From Anaspis maculata (lineage: Eukaryota; Arthropoda; Insecta; Coleoptera; Scraptiidae): a stretch of DNA of 64,000 nucleotides. Numbering within the stretch: the first letter of the stretch is position 1; every line of letters starts with the position of its first letter. Made by a program: the position numbers and the translations under genes. Location: positions 13,219,262 to 13,283,261 of the forward strand of contig OX421962.1 of the NCBI GenBank assembly GCA_949128115.1. The letters are read 5' to 3'. The notes under the pieces are model-generated. The model was not told the origin of the DNA and searched no databases. It saw only the letters and a list, made by a program, of their open reading frames with translations. Positions 12,335 to 23,293 of the stretch are shown here, in pieces.

Positions 12335-12839
12335 GTACCAATTAGAAATTTTTAGAGGATCGATTTAAGGTCCCTGGGAAAAATCGTGAAGAAAAAGTTA
12401 TCAGTTCTTGGAAATGTCTTGAAGGGGAATCTACTGGAGGGGGGTGAATTTCATCGTGAACACCCTGTACATATATTTATGAACAAAGTAATGGTGTCTC
12501 AATTTTCTCCAACAACTCTTCACTGACCAGACACTATTTTCAGTGACATGCGTTTCGTTCACAATAGAACCCTACGAGTCCAGGCAGAAATTTCAAAACA
12601 CGCGAAAAACAAACATTTTCTTAAATTCGTGTTACTCGTACACAATCAATTACTCACGCCTCTTGGAAAACTTCATCTGACCAAGACACTATCGACGGAC
12701 ATGCATAAAATTACTACACTCGCCAAGAAAGAACCTGACATTTGCCTAAAACAACGAAAAATCAACATCATGTATACAATACCCTTTCCACTTGTCTGGT
12801 GTCAGTGGAACAAATTTCCAGTCTACTTTTCAACCAATG

Positions 12840-12881
12840 CTGTCACCCAGGCGACGGCTTGCCGGCGCCGGTGACAGCTAG
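12840..12881 (+). mobile_element. Helitron-like 3' terminus
   Basis: A strong hairpin (outer stem TGTCACC with GGTGACA, inner stem GGCGACGGC with GCCGGCGCC) is followed at once by GCTAG and then T. Helitrons end in a hairpin followed by CTRR and insert next to T. The element body would lie to the left (about 12470-12840), but I could not place its 5' TC end and see no Rep/helicase coding. Confidence 0.5.
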
Positions 12882-12944
12882 TCTATTTTATATTAAAATA
12901 AAAACTCAGAAGCGTGTCCTGGTACGATCAAGGAAGTAATATGG

Positions 12945-14160
12945 TGTAGTAGCCTTCATGAAGAAAGTACCCGGTTTTACGTGAATGACGTGCTGATGAA
13001 GATACAAGGGCTGAAAGTTCCGCCCCCTATAAATTTCTAGAACAGTCCAGAGCATTCGAGCGTATTCGAGATAACTCCACAACATTTCAGAATGTTCCGT
13101 TATGTTCTGGAATGTTTGGAAATAGTCTGGAACGTTCCGAAACATCCCGGAACGTTTCAGATCATTGTGGAATATTCGAGATAATTCCAGAATGATCCGG
13201 TATGTTCTGGAATGTTCGGGAATAGTCTAAACAGTCGTCCAAAAGATTTGACGAGAGTATTTGAAATAATTCCACAACATTCCTGTTCGAGTATAGTCTG
13301 GAACGTACAGGAACATTTCGGAAGGTTACAGATCAGTGCGTAGTATTCGGGATCATTCCACAGCATTCCAGAACGCTCCGGTATGTTCTGGAATGTTCGG
13401 GAATGGTCTGGAACGTTCGAAAACATCCCGGAACATTCCAGAGCATTGTGGAACATTCGAAATCATTCCACAACATCTCAGAATGTTCCCGATATGTTCT
13501 GGAATATTCGAGAATAGTCTGAACATTCGTTCAGAACATTAGTTCAGAACATTCGAGAGTTCGAGATTATTCCACAACATTTCAGAATGGTCCGGTATAT
13601 TCTGGAATGTTCGGGAATAGTCTGGAACGTTGGAAAACATCCCGGAGCGTTCCAGATAATTGTGTAACATTCCAGATCATTCCACAACATTCCTGAATGG
13701 TAAACGATATGTTCTTGAATGTTCTGGAATAGTCTGGAACGTTCTGGAACATCCCGGAACATTCCAGATCATTGTGAAACATTCAAGATCATTCCACAGC
13801 ATTCCAGAATATCCTGGTATGTTCTGGAATGTTCACAAATAGTTTGAAACGTTTGGGAACATCCCGGAACATTCCAGATCATTGTGAAACATTCCAGATT
13901 ACATTATCAAGTTTTTCCTTATCCATGAAGAAGGCTCCCAGTTTTACCACAGGAGCGTGCTATTGAAGATTATAAGGACTGTAAGTTCCCCCCCCGTAGA
14001 AATTTCTAGAACAGAGTCCAGAACATTTGTCCAGAACATTCGAGAGTATTAGAGACAATTCCACAACATTCCAGAATGTTCCGGTATGTTCTGGAATATT
14101 CGGAAATAGTCTGGAACGTTCAGGAACATCCAGGATTATTCCAGAACATTTTCGAATGTA
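12945..14160. repeat. satellite of about 969-bp higher-order units rich in heat-shock-element motifs
   Basis: A leader segment (about 12945-13040) recurs at about 13925-14010; a shared AAATTTCTAGAACA block at 13031 and 14000 sets the period at 969 bases. Behind each leader is an array with a sub-period of about 110 bases, marked by ACATCCCGGAAC near 13144, 13423, 13638, 13749 and 13860. The array is built from alternating GAA and TTC triplets. Perfect GAAnnTTCnnGAA occurs near 13210, 13390, 13602, 13714 and 13739. The second unit is cut off at about 14160. Confidence 0.85.
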
Positions 14161-14305
14161 AATCCATTACTATAGCGGTCTGTAGTAACCATTTGTATTA
14201 GCGCGAGTATGCCCTCACGAGTATGCGCGCAAGTGACTTCTGTCATGGGAAAGGTGGATTGCTCAAATATCCTCTTATACATAGACGTATCCACAAAAAA
14301 CCAGA

Positions 14306-14340
14306 TACAGCTGGTGCCCGAGCGTAGCGAGGGCACTCTT
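14306..14340 (-). mobile_element. possible decayed Helitron-like 3' hairpin
   Basis: On the minus strand GTGCCC pairs with GGGCAC around a GC-rich loop, followed by CAGCTGT. This resembles the terminus at 12840-12881, but CTGT replaces the expected CTRR. The body would extend to higher coordinates. Confidence 0.35.
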
Positions 14341-14559
14341 TTTAGAACGTTCTCCGGGATTTTTAATGTCTTCAAAACAGCGATTTCAAAGCGGTTAGGA
14401 ACTTATGGACCATCTTGTACTTTCAGCATTCAGCCCACGATATTTTCTTCCTAGAAGACTATCTCAAGCATCTTCCTGATGCTCTTCCACTTGAGCTTGT
14501 CTCATCTACATCCTAACCGTGACGCGGCTAGTTTATTCATTCTGTCCTATCGCATGAAC

Positions 14560-15139
14560 GCTTTGACGAAAATCAGTGTATTAAAGATCGTCTTGTATGG
14601 TTCTATACTTTGCTTTCTTGCCGCATTTCAGCTTTGTGGCCATTTGAATCGTTGCTATCTGTCCACCTTTGGCTTCTTGCTTTTCGAATGCATTCGAAAC
14701 CGATCGTTGAAACGAACCGCTGGCGCTGTGCGTATTCATGTAAAATAGACTAAAACATTTCAAGCCTCAATATTGCATTTTCCATGTTCTGTTCATCTAT
14801 CTCTGTATGATTCCCTCTTGGATATGTAGAGAATACCCACCCTCTTGGATACCCATCATTAGGTAGGTATGTGAAGCGTCCTGCGATTGTCCCACCCACC
14901 TTCTTGACTGGCACATGAACATCACGATTTTCGTTAACGAACTCCCAATTAGGCAAATTGCACTTGGCAAGTTGCAAGTATCTTTTGTCAGTCCACTTCC
15001 GGGGAGTTAGGGTTGAAGGGTTGAAGCTGGCCGTCTGTGTCTCACAAACATGGCAAATTGCAACTAGGCGTTGAATTGGGCATCGTTCTGTCGCATCTGA
15101 TACCTTGCTGCTAGCTAATCTTGTCTTGAACCATCAGCG
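14560..15139 (-). pseudogene. unrecognised coding remnant, minus strand
   Basis: An open minus-strand frame without its own ATG runs from about 15139 to 14750 (about 130 codons). It contains a CHVCET pair of cysteines, then RKWTDKRYLQLAKC, then a Gly/Pro/Tyr-rich stretch (VKKVGGTIAGRF, NDGYPRGWVF). A second minus-strand frame at 14763-14581 may continue it after a break. The composition looks protein-like, but I do not recognise the family. It may be a fragment of a transposon protein. Confidence 0.35.
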
Positions 15140-15159
15140 AACTAGCAGCTTATTGCTAA

Positions 15160-16900
15160 ACTAACCATGTTTTAGGGATAAAAAATGACTGTGGAATAAA
15201 AAAGAGTTTGATGGGTACTGGAGGCGACGCGACTTTCGGCGCGCACGGATGTCGGAACGACGGCGGTTCATGGGCCGTGGAAAAGGGGCGTCGGTTGGTG
15301 ACGGCGGGAGCAGAAGCGGGCGACGGCTGTTATTAAAGTGCCGGCGGCGGCGATAATAAAGCGACGGCTGCGTCTGCATGTCACGGGTTCAAATTACGTG
15401 TCATGTGTACGTACGCTGTTTGCTCGGTGTCGTTGATTATGCCCATTGCTTTGTCTGGCGATGTCATTTGCGCCCCAAACACATACGTATGACTTGACAA
15501 TTTGTATTCATCGCGTCTAATAACTAATCGAGTTTTGTCTGCACTATATACTGGAGCTGGGGGGCGGTTCATCCACAGATGAACGTCATATCCAATCGAT
15601 TTATGAGCAGAGAGAGACTTTTTGCCGGCTTTCAACGCAAATTGTGCGCTGTGTGTTATTTTGACAAGAGATACCCTTTCCATCCAATTTCAGCCCCCCA
15701 GCTTACCTTGTCTAATCAAGAGTTTTTGTTGTTCGTAATGGGAGGCGGTGGCGGCGTTGGCGGTGTTGCGGTCCGAGCGTAATCCATGTTTTACTACAGG
15801 TTCGACCGACCGGGATCCTATATAGACTAACGCCCTTGCAATTGGCGAATCCCGTCGAAATAAATCCCGAAGGGGATTTTGTTTGTCTTGTCCGAAATCA
15901 AATACCTGGTAAATTGCTCTAAAACGGAGGGCGGCCGGCCGCTCCGGCATCGGAGATAGCCGCGCCGCGTTCGAGAAAACTGGGACAAAACCTGAAGGTC
16001 TTCGCGCGCAATTTCCTGTACAATGGCATCCAACGTAACGGAGCGAGGCATCCCGGCCCCGGAGGGCGCGCAAATAAATTCCAGGACTCAAAGACGCATG
16101 GAAATTCAAACGGAGGCATATATCAAAACGTCGGCGGGCCGCAGCCTAATCGCTCCCTTCAGGCGTCACCCCCCGTATAGTTTTCCGGGGGCTTTCCCCA
16201 ACGGAGACCGGGGCAGAAGGTTATGCTCTCTCTGGTGTTCTTGGACCGCGGGCTGTAGTGTTTCAACATTAGCCGCGTTACAAACACTTGCGAAAGTACA
16301 CAAGGGGTAACCTCACTGCACCCACGGGTAAAACTTACATCAAACTCCGGAGCTCTCTGTACCACTGTAGCCGCCGCTTCTGGTGCTGGCGGGTAGCATG
16401 GTCTGGCACAATATTTGTTCGGCCCGTTGCTAAGTCAAACAAACGGACTGCAAATGTAACCCGGAGTGCGATTAAACAGTCGATGGTGCGGCGCGCTGCG
16501 CTGCTGCCGCTGCTACCATCTGGGGAGTTTAAGAATAAGTCAAAAGTTGTTTTGCTCTTGCTCCTCGCGGTGGTGCCCGCGTTAAAGTTTCGCAACACAA
16601 AAATAGGCGCCGTAAATAACGCCGCGGGGGAGCACCGCACCGCAAGAAAATTATTCATTTATCAGGGGGGAAACGATAGATTTTGCCGGAACGCGCGTTC
16701 ACCCTCCCGCGGAAATTCTTTCCCTCTGTTTGTTCAAATGCATCGGAGGCAGTAAGTTATGGAGCGCAAGGTCGTTCTTTCACTTGCTGTTTTGATTTAT
16801 TGTCTTGCGATGTGGTAAAAAGCACGGGCGCTACTCGGGAGCTTTGTGCACATAGCGCATGGGGTGCGAGTGAGATTAAAGTTTCAAACCGTCTTCGATT
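15160..16900. other. GC-richer stretch without a recognisable gene
   Basis: Parts of this stretch (about 15210-15370 and 15900-16650) are clearly richer in G, C and CpG than the neighbourhood, including runs of GGCGGCGG-type sequence. Open frames on both strands have no recognised domain. It could be a CpG-rich regulatory region, a non-coding first exon or an old transposon. Confidence 0.3.
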
Positions 16901-16917
16901 CACTTACCGGCGTTGTA

Positions 16918-17222
16918 TCATCGCCACGTCTGCTGTTCGAGCATTCTTTATTGCTACTTTCGTATAGTCAGTGAACGTAATAACGTGATATGGTAGGTAC
17001 TGTGATCCACAGCCGCCCACACACTTATCAAATGAATTGTACTGGTTAAAAGAGTTTATACGTATGAACTTTCTATAATAGTTGCACATTCCGAGAAATG
17101 GTTGAACCTTCTTTACCATGTTTGGTTTCGGGTACGCTGTGATTCTTGTGATTTTGTCTAGATCTGTCGAAATCCCCTGTGCGCTGATCACATAACCCAA
17201 CACTTCAATTGATATAAAATTT
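16918..17222 (-). pseudogene. Ty3/gypsy reverse transcriptase fragment
   Basis: The minus-strand frame ending the composite reads LGYVISAQGIS, then KITRITAYPKP and FLGMCNYYRKFI, which is the stretch between reverse transcriptase and RNase H in Ty3/gypsy pol. Only this short part is present and no LTR is next to it. The same fragment lies inverted at 27481-27775. Confidence 0.85.
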
Positions 17223-18537
17223 GATAAAAGCCTTCTGGATAATATTTAAAAGATATATTTTTTTTTGAAGAAATTTGTAAAAGTTTTGACATTAGTCAAA
17301 AATTGATTTAATTGACATAAGTAATAATTGATTCAATTGACATGAAAAACAGTTGGTTCAGTTGGTATTATAAATTTAAATTTTGAGAATAGAAGATTTG
17401 AAAAAAGTTTATTATTGATTAAGGTAGATGTACATCCGCATCTACATCATGTTAGTTGAATTTTAATTATTTTGGTTCCTTCTAAATCTTCAGTTTGCTC
17501 ATTTAGGTATTGGTAATTTCGATAATGTTTCAATCTTGAAATTTCCAGTGATTCAAAAAGTATTCTTTGGTTATATTTTGTCGAGTATTTTGTTGCTTGG
17601 TGTAAAAATTTAATATTTGTATTTGAATCAAATTTATGTTTTGCTAAAATAATATGTTTTTTTCAAAATGTGATTCACTACCAATGAGACCAATTGACTT
17701 AGATTTGATTATATCTCTGTTATGTTCTCCTATTCGTGTTGAAAATTTGCTACCTGTATGACCTATATACTTTGCATGGCATGTCTGACAATTCAATCCA
17801 TAAACACCAGATTTATCTTCAATTGGTAAAAAATCTTTTGGTTTACTTGAAATTTGTTTTGAATTTGAATTGGTTTTGAGAGAAATTGAAATATGTGGGT
17901 TGCTTTTTTTAAAAATATTAGCTATTTTGTAAGAGGTTGATCCAAGAAATAATATGTATTTGTATATTTTATTTGGTTTTATTTCAAGTTGTTTATTGTG
18001 TGTTCCAAAAGGAATTTGTTGAAAATTTTATCCATAAAATATTTGGTATAACCATTATCTAGGCCTATTTGTTTTATTATTTTATATTCTTCTTCGAAAT
18101 TATTTTTTGAAAGGGGTATTGTGAAAAGTCTATTGAAATAAGTGTTGAAAGCTGCCGTTTTTGATGAAGTTGGACTAAAGTTGATGAGATTATAAGATTT
18201 GTAGTTGTCTTTTTTCTATAGATGTTGAATTCAAGTTTTTCTTTGGTCCTTGTTATGTTAAGATTCAAGTACGGTAAAATTTTGTCTACTTCTTTTTCAG
18301 ATGTGAATTTTATATTTGGATGAATATTGTCAATGTAAATTGAGAAGTTTTCTCAATTTGTTTGATCGCCAGAGAATATTATGAAGATGTCATCAACATA
18401 TCTTGAGTAGAAGGTTTTGTATTTTTTATATGGATTAATGTTGTTAATGATAATGGTTTGTTCCTAAATTATTCATCAATATTTCGGCTAATAATGGAGA
18501 AAAATTTGATATCATAGAAAGTCCTGTTTCTTGTATA
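17223..18537 (-). pseudogene. Penelope-like element, 3' half (copy 1)
   Basis: On the minus strand this encodes the back of a Penelope-like reverse transcriptase (TGLSMISNFSPLLAEILMN motif near 18500, then the YVDD region near 18395) and a GIY-YIG endonuclease region near 17740-17830 (KYIGHTG). The reading frame is broken by several stops and shifts. The upstream end stops at the palindromic element that begins at 18538. Most of it is repeated almost exactly at 23315-24402. Confidence 0.8.
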
Positions 18538-18861
18538 CCGGGTGATCATTTGAAAACTATCCACCTGCAATAACTCCCGATTCCTAGTGAATATTTTCTC
18601 GAGCAAAAACAGGTCGATTTTTATATCGAGGGGGACAACCAAAACATATATTGGCAAATTTCTATATTCACCCCCCTCGCCCCCACTTACCCCAACTTTG
18701 AAATTTCAAATGACACTACCTACCTTGCGATACACCAAATTGAAGGAAATTAAACTTTCTTTCTGAAAAAAATATTTAAAATTTTTTTAACCACATCCCC
18801 TTTTCCCTGAAAATTCTCTGACTGTCCTATTTTATATTCTGGACCCCTCATTTTTTCTCAA
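17449..18861. repeat. 1.41-kb direct repeat flanking the LINE, left copy
   Basis: This 1,413-base segment matches 23315-24726 with about nine differences, one of them a single-base indel. It starts inside the Penelope-like element and ends inside the palindromic element, so its borders match no element boundary. Its right edge abuts the LINE 5' end and its partner's left edge abuts the LINE poly(A). That is the geometry of a target-site duplication. Confidence 0.9.
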
Positions 18862-19209
18862 GGTTGCGCTCGGCGCTCATGGTGATAAGTTGTTGTTGTT
18901 GTTGGTCCTCGCAGATTCCAGAATTTGTGGGGGTAGGCTTTGATGACAATTTTGAAACTTGGACACTAAAAGGCACACGTCGGCATCCACCGTTTGGTGA
19001 GTTTGACTGGAACCGAAAATACCGAAAACACTTGATAAATTACACAAACAAACACTGGCTGTCATTCGGCCGATGTGAATAATTTTTCCTTATCGCTAAC
19101 TTCTTGTTCTGGCGGTGATATCGCACAGTGCCGTACTTGAATTTGCGGCGCATCGGGGCCCTTCCAGTAGAGGCCACTGGGGCCTCTGCGACAGCGGGCG
19201 CTCGTCACG

Positions 19210-20418
19210 ATGCTTGATGAAAATTTACTGGCACTGCCAGCGAATAGCGAAAAAGAAACTAAACAGCCATGGCAAGACGTACAATACAAGAAAAGAGGAC
19301 GCAACCAGTTGAGCCCAGAATCACAAAGACAGCCAAAACACCTAAAGCCCACCACTCCACACCAAACATTAATAACAGATTACAAAAAGATACTGAATCC
19401 AGCCAACAAATTCCAACTTTTAGAGAATGCACCAGACAGCTTCGATGAAGACACAGCAGATAAACCTGACAAAGGTTCCAAATCCAAAGCAAAGCCTCCT
19501 CCTCTGTTTCTTGCCAGAATAGAAGACGTGAATGGGTTAACAGCCATGCTGAACTCAAATGAAAAAATTGCCAACAAATACAGTTTAAAAGTCGTTAGCA
19601 GGGACAACGAAGTGAAACTGCAAACCGAAGATGAAGACGCATACCGAAATGCAGTGCAAGAGCTTACCAAGAAAGACGTTAAATACTACACCTACCAACT
19701 CAAGTCAGAGCGCTGTTTTCGAGTGGTGATCAAAGGATTACACTACTCTACCAACGTGGATGAATTGAAAGAAGCCATAACTACCAGGGGTCATTGCGTA
19801 AGAAACATTTACAACGCAAAAAGCAGAAGGGATAAACAACCACTGCCAATGTTTTTCTTGGACATAGAACCTAAGGAGAACAATAAGGAAATTTACGAAG
19901 TGAAAGACTTGCTTCATTGCAAAATAACTATTGAACCAGTACGCCAGACAAGGCAAATACCACAATGTGCCAATTGCCTACGTCTTGGGCACACAAAAAA
20001 CTTTTGCAAAAGACAAACCAGATGCGTAAAATGTGGAGGCTTTCACAGTAGCAAAACTTGTGAGGTAAATCAGCGCAAAGATCTAAAATGCGCCTTATGT
20101 GAACAAAACCATCCGGTCAACTACCGCGGATGTAGAGTATACAAAGAGCTACAGCAGAAAAAGTTCCCTGCTTTGAGACTCAAGACGACCCCTCAACAAA
20201 TCCAAGTTAAAAGCCAAGACAAATCAAGCGATCGAAGAGAAGGAAAATCATTTGCATCAGCAGTAAAAAACGATGATACAAGCAACCCAACAACATCAGA
20301 TACCAGCTCACAATCTAGCAATATAGTCTCCAAGCTAGAAAAAATGATTGAACAAATGGTTCAAAGAATGGATACTATGATGAATATTGTATCCAAGCTG
20401 CTTGATAAATTAAATTAA
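19210..20418 (+). CDS. LINE ORF1, zinc-knuckle nucleic-acid-binding protein
   Basis: This 402-residue protein would bind the element's RNA. A charged, Lys/Gln/Pro-rich N-terminal third is followed by a domain at about residues 155-245 like the one next to the zinc knuckles of insect Jockey-clade ORF1 proteins. Cys/His knuckles then start at about residue 250: CANCLRLGHTKNFC, CVKCGGFHSSKTC and CALCEQNHPVNYRGC. The C-terminus is Ser-rich and ends in an amphipathic stretch with regularly spaced Ile, Met and Leu (KLEKMIEQMVQRM) that could form a coiled coil. Its TAA stop overlaps the ORF2 start by one base. Confidence 0.9.
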   Translation: MLDENLLALPANSEKETKQPWQDVQYKKRGRNQLSPESQRQPKHLKPTTPHQTLITDYKKILNPANKFQLLENAPDSFDEDTADKPDKGSKSKAKPPPLFLARIEDVNGLTAMLNSNEKIANKYSLKVVSRDNEVKLQTEDEDAYRNAVQELTKKDVKYYTYQLKSERCFRVVIKGLHYSTNVDELKEAITTRGHCVRNIYNAKSRRDKQPLPMFFLDIEPKENNKEIYEVKDLLHCKITIEPVRQTRQIPQCANCLRLGHTKNFCKRQTRCVKCGGFHSSKTCEVNQRKDLKCALCEQNHPVNYRGCRVYKELQQKKFPALRLKTTPQQIQVKSQDKSSDRREGKSFASAVKNDDTSNPTTSDTSSQSSNIVSKLEKMIEQMVQRMDTMMNIVSKLLDKLN

Positions 20419-23105
20419 TGGAAGACAAACTTAAAATAGCTGTGTGGAATGCTAATGGCCTGGTAAACCATGGACCAGAGATATCAGCCTTTTTGAGAGA
20501 GCACAACATTGATATCATGTTGATATCAGAAACCCATTTTACCAATCGCAGCTATCTGAAAATACACAACTACATCATATATAACACCAACCACCCAGAC
20601 GGTACAGCACACGGCGGTAGTGCTGTAATCATCAAGAATTCCATCAAACACTACGAAGCTTGCAAATACCAAACAAACTACATCCAAGCAACCACCATTG
20701 TTTGTGAAGATTCAAGGGGACCACTTTTTATTTCTGCCATTTACAGCCCACCTCGACATTCCATAAAAGAACATCAGTATACGGAGTTTTATGCCACACT
20801 GGGAAACAGATTTCTGGCTGGTGGAGATTATAACGCCAAACACCCGAGGTGGGGCTCAAGACTGACAACTCCAAAAGGCCGAGAGCTGGAAAAATGCATC
20901 ACCAGGAATAACTACCATATCCTATCAACAGGACAACCTACCTATTGGCCGAGTGACAACAACAAAATTCCGGATGTTATTGATTTTTGCGTCATAAAAA
21001 ACATTCAGGCAGATCATCTACATGCAGAGCAAAACTATGACTTATCTTCAGATCATTCGCCAGTAATGGTCACACTGAGTTCCAAAATAGTGAACAGACA
21101 AAGACAAGCTATCCTCACGAACAAGCAGACGGACTGGGGACTATTCCGAGACTTAATCGAAGAAACTATCACCACCAACATGTCATTGAAATCAGCCGAA
21201 GAGATAGACGTCGCTGTTGAAAACTTCACGAGAACCATCCAACAGGCCGCCTGGAACTCGACACCAGAACAAAAAACAACTGTCAAACAGCAACACTGTT
21301 CCAAGTTTATCAGAGAAGCCATTGCTGAAAAGAGGAAATTACGGAAAACATGGATGATCACCAGACATGGCCAGGACAAAGAAAATCTGAACAAGGCAAC
21401 GAGACATATCAAAAAGCTACTATACGAAGAAAGAAATCGGGAATTTCAAGTTTACCTGGAAAGTCTTACTCCTACCAAGACAACTGAATACTCGTTATGG
21501 AAAGCCACTGCGAAGCTCAAGAATTCTCCACAGTCCAACATACCTCCTATCAGAAAAAAGGACAGAACTTGGGCAAGAACTGATCCTGAGAAAGCAAAAG
21601 TTTTTGCTGAACACCTGGCAGATGTCTTCAAACCGTTTCCTTCTGAAAGTTCCCAAATCGAAGAGGCAGCTATAACGTCGTTTCTTGATGCACCGTACCA
21701 AATGGCATTACCCATCAAACCAATAAAAAAGCAAGAGGTAATTGACATCGCAAGGAAGCTCAAACCAAAAAAAGCGCCAGGTTACGATCTTGTGACAGGG
21801 ACAATAATCAAACAACTTCCAAGTACAGCCATCACCGTGCTCACTCACATATACAACGCCATCTTGAGAACTGGCCACTTTCCATCCCAGTGGAAAGTGG
21901 CCCAAATCATAATGATCCTGAAACCTGGAAAACCAGCCGAAGAAGCAACATCCTATCGCCCCATCAGCCTTTTGCCCGTGCTGTCCAAGCTGTTCGAAAG
22001 ATTGTTTTTCGGGAGGTTGAAGACACAACTTGACAAATTCAATATCATCCCAGAACATCAATTCGGTTTCCGTGAACAACATGCCACCATCGAACAAATC
22101 CATCGGGTAGTTCAAGTGGTTAACGAGACTTTCGAAAAGAAAAAGTACTGCTCCGCTGCTTTCCTCGACGTGACACAAGCTTTCGATAGAGTATGGCATC
22201 AGGGGCTACTCTACAAATTGAAAAATCAGCTTCCTGCAACATTTTACCAGGTACTGCGATCGTATTTATCGAACAGATATTTTATGGTGAAATATCGAGG
22301 GGACGTCACGGAGCTGTATCCTGTTGAAGCTGGTGTCCCACAGGGCAGTGTCCTGGGCCCTGCATTATATCTTATATTCACCGCCGATATCCCAACTACG
22401 GCAGACTCGACAATGACCACGTTCGCCGATGATACAGCCATTTTGGCTGTCAGTGACGCCCCAGACAATGCCAGTATGAAACTTCAAGAAGCGCTGAACA
22501 GTCTACAAGCATGGCTTAAGCGATGGCGTATCAAAGCCAACGAGGTTAAATCCCAGCACGTAACATTCACACTTCGAAAAGAGACTTGTCCTGTTGTCAC
22601 ACTGAACGGATCTCAGCTCCCTCAAACCGAAAAAGCCAAGTACCTGGGCATGCATCTTGACCGGCGTCTTAACTGGAGAGATCATATTTTCACCAAGAGA
22701 AAACAGTTGGGCATCAAGTTTTCGAAGCTGTCCTGGCTGATCGGAAGAAACTCGAAGCTCTCGTTAAGCAGTAAACTGACTGTGTACAAGACCATCCTGA
22801 AGCCAGTTTGGATGTACGGTGTTCAACTTTGGGGAACGGCAAGCGCCTCAAATCTCGACATCCTTCAACGATTCCAGTCAAAAGCACTCCGAACAATAGC
22901 TGATGCCCCGTGGTTTGTTTCGAACAACACATTATATAACGATCTGAAAATTCCGACAGTGCTCCAAGAGGCGCGCAGCACCAGCTCAAAGTACCTTGCC
23001 AGGCTAGCACAACACCCCAACCCACTGGCGGTGGGACTGCTCGATAACAGTCAGACGACATACCGTCTGAAGAGATGTACCCCTTTGGAACTGTTTTATA
23101 GGTGA
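20418..23105 (+). CDS. LINE ORF2, AP-like endonuclease and reverse transcriptase
   Basis: This 895-residue protein carries out target-primed reverse transcription. The N-terminal endonuclease (about residues 1-225) shows AVWNANGL, ISETHF, GGDYNAKH and the catalytic SDHSPVMV. Reverse transcriptase follows at about residues 450-740 with YRPISLLPVLSKLFERL, FLDVTQAFDRVWH, GVPQGSVLGPALY and the catalytic FADD near residue 670. The C-terminal region ends RLKRCTPLELFYR, a typical Jockey-clade ending. The ATG is inside TAATG at 20416-20420, so translation probably depends on termination and restart after ORF1. No stops or shifts were seen. Confidence 0.93.
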   Translation: MEDKLKIAVWNANGLVNHGPEISAFLREHNIDIMLISETHFTNRSYLKIHNYIIYNTNHPDGTAHGGSAVIIKNSIKHYEACKYQTNYIQATTIVCEDSRGPLFISAIYSPPRHSIKEHQYTEFYATLGNRFLAGGDYNAKHPRWGSRLTTPKGRELEKCITRNNYHILSTGQPTYWPSDNNKIPDVIDFCVIKNIQADHLHAEQNYDLSSDHSPVMVTLSSKIVNRQRQAILTNKQTDWGLFRDLIEETITTNMSLKSAEEIDVAVENFTRTIQQAAWNSTPEQKTTVKQQHCSKFIREAIAEKRKLRKTWMITRHGQDKENLNKATRHIKKLLYEERNREFQVYLESLTPTKTTEYSLWKATAKLKNSPQSNIPPIRKKDRTWARTDPEKAKVFAEHLADVFKPFPSESSQIEEAAITSFLDAPYQMALPIKPIKKQEVIDIARKLKPKKAPGYDLVTGTIIKQLPSTAITVLTHIYNAILRTGHFPSQWKVAQIIMILKPGKPAEEATSYRPISLLPVLSKLFERLFFGRLKTQLDKFNIIPEHQFGFREQHATIEQIHRVVQVVNETFEKKKYCSAAFLDVTQAFDRVWHQGLLYKLKNQLPATFYQVLRSYLSNRYFMVKYRGDVTELYPVEAGVPQGSVLGPALYLIFTADIPTTADSTMTTFADDTAILAVSDAPDNASMKLQEALNSLQAWLKRWRIKANEVKSQHVTFTLRKETCPVVTLNGSQLPQTEKAKYLGMHLDRRLNWRDHIFTKRKQLGIKFSKLSWLIGRNSKLSLSSKLTVYKTILKPVWMYGVQLWGTASASNLDILQRFQSKALRTIADAPWFVSNNTLYNDLKIPTVLQEARSTSSKYLARLAQHPNPLAVGLLDNSQTTYRLKRCTPLELFYR

Positions 23106-23293
23106 AAGTCCATTAAATGAGTGTTAATTTTAATTTAGTTTGCACAATTCTGAATAACTTGTTTATTTTGGAATGTTTGTCATTATGTTAGGCATTTATT
23201 GTAATGTTCTAACCAACGCTGATTCATTTTGTTTTTTTGTACCTTTTACTTATTGCCTGTACGGGCAGATTGTAAAATTTCATTGGTGTTAAT

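Larger units (their letters stand above)
4224..12467. mobile_element. outer palindromic TA-flanked element A (split by element B and BEL)
   Basis: The left end starts TA|CAGGGTGTTCACGATAA and the right end is its reverse complement followed by TA, so the element has terminal inverted repeats and a TA target duplication as in the Tc1/mariner superfamily. The left arm is about 4224-4360 and the right arm about 12335-12467. Without its two insertions it would be a near-perfect palindrome of about 270 bases. It encodes nothing and would depend on a transposase supplied from elsewhere. Confidence 0.8.
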
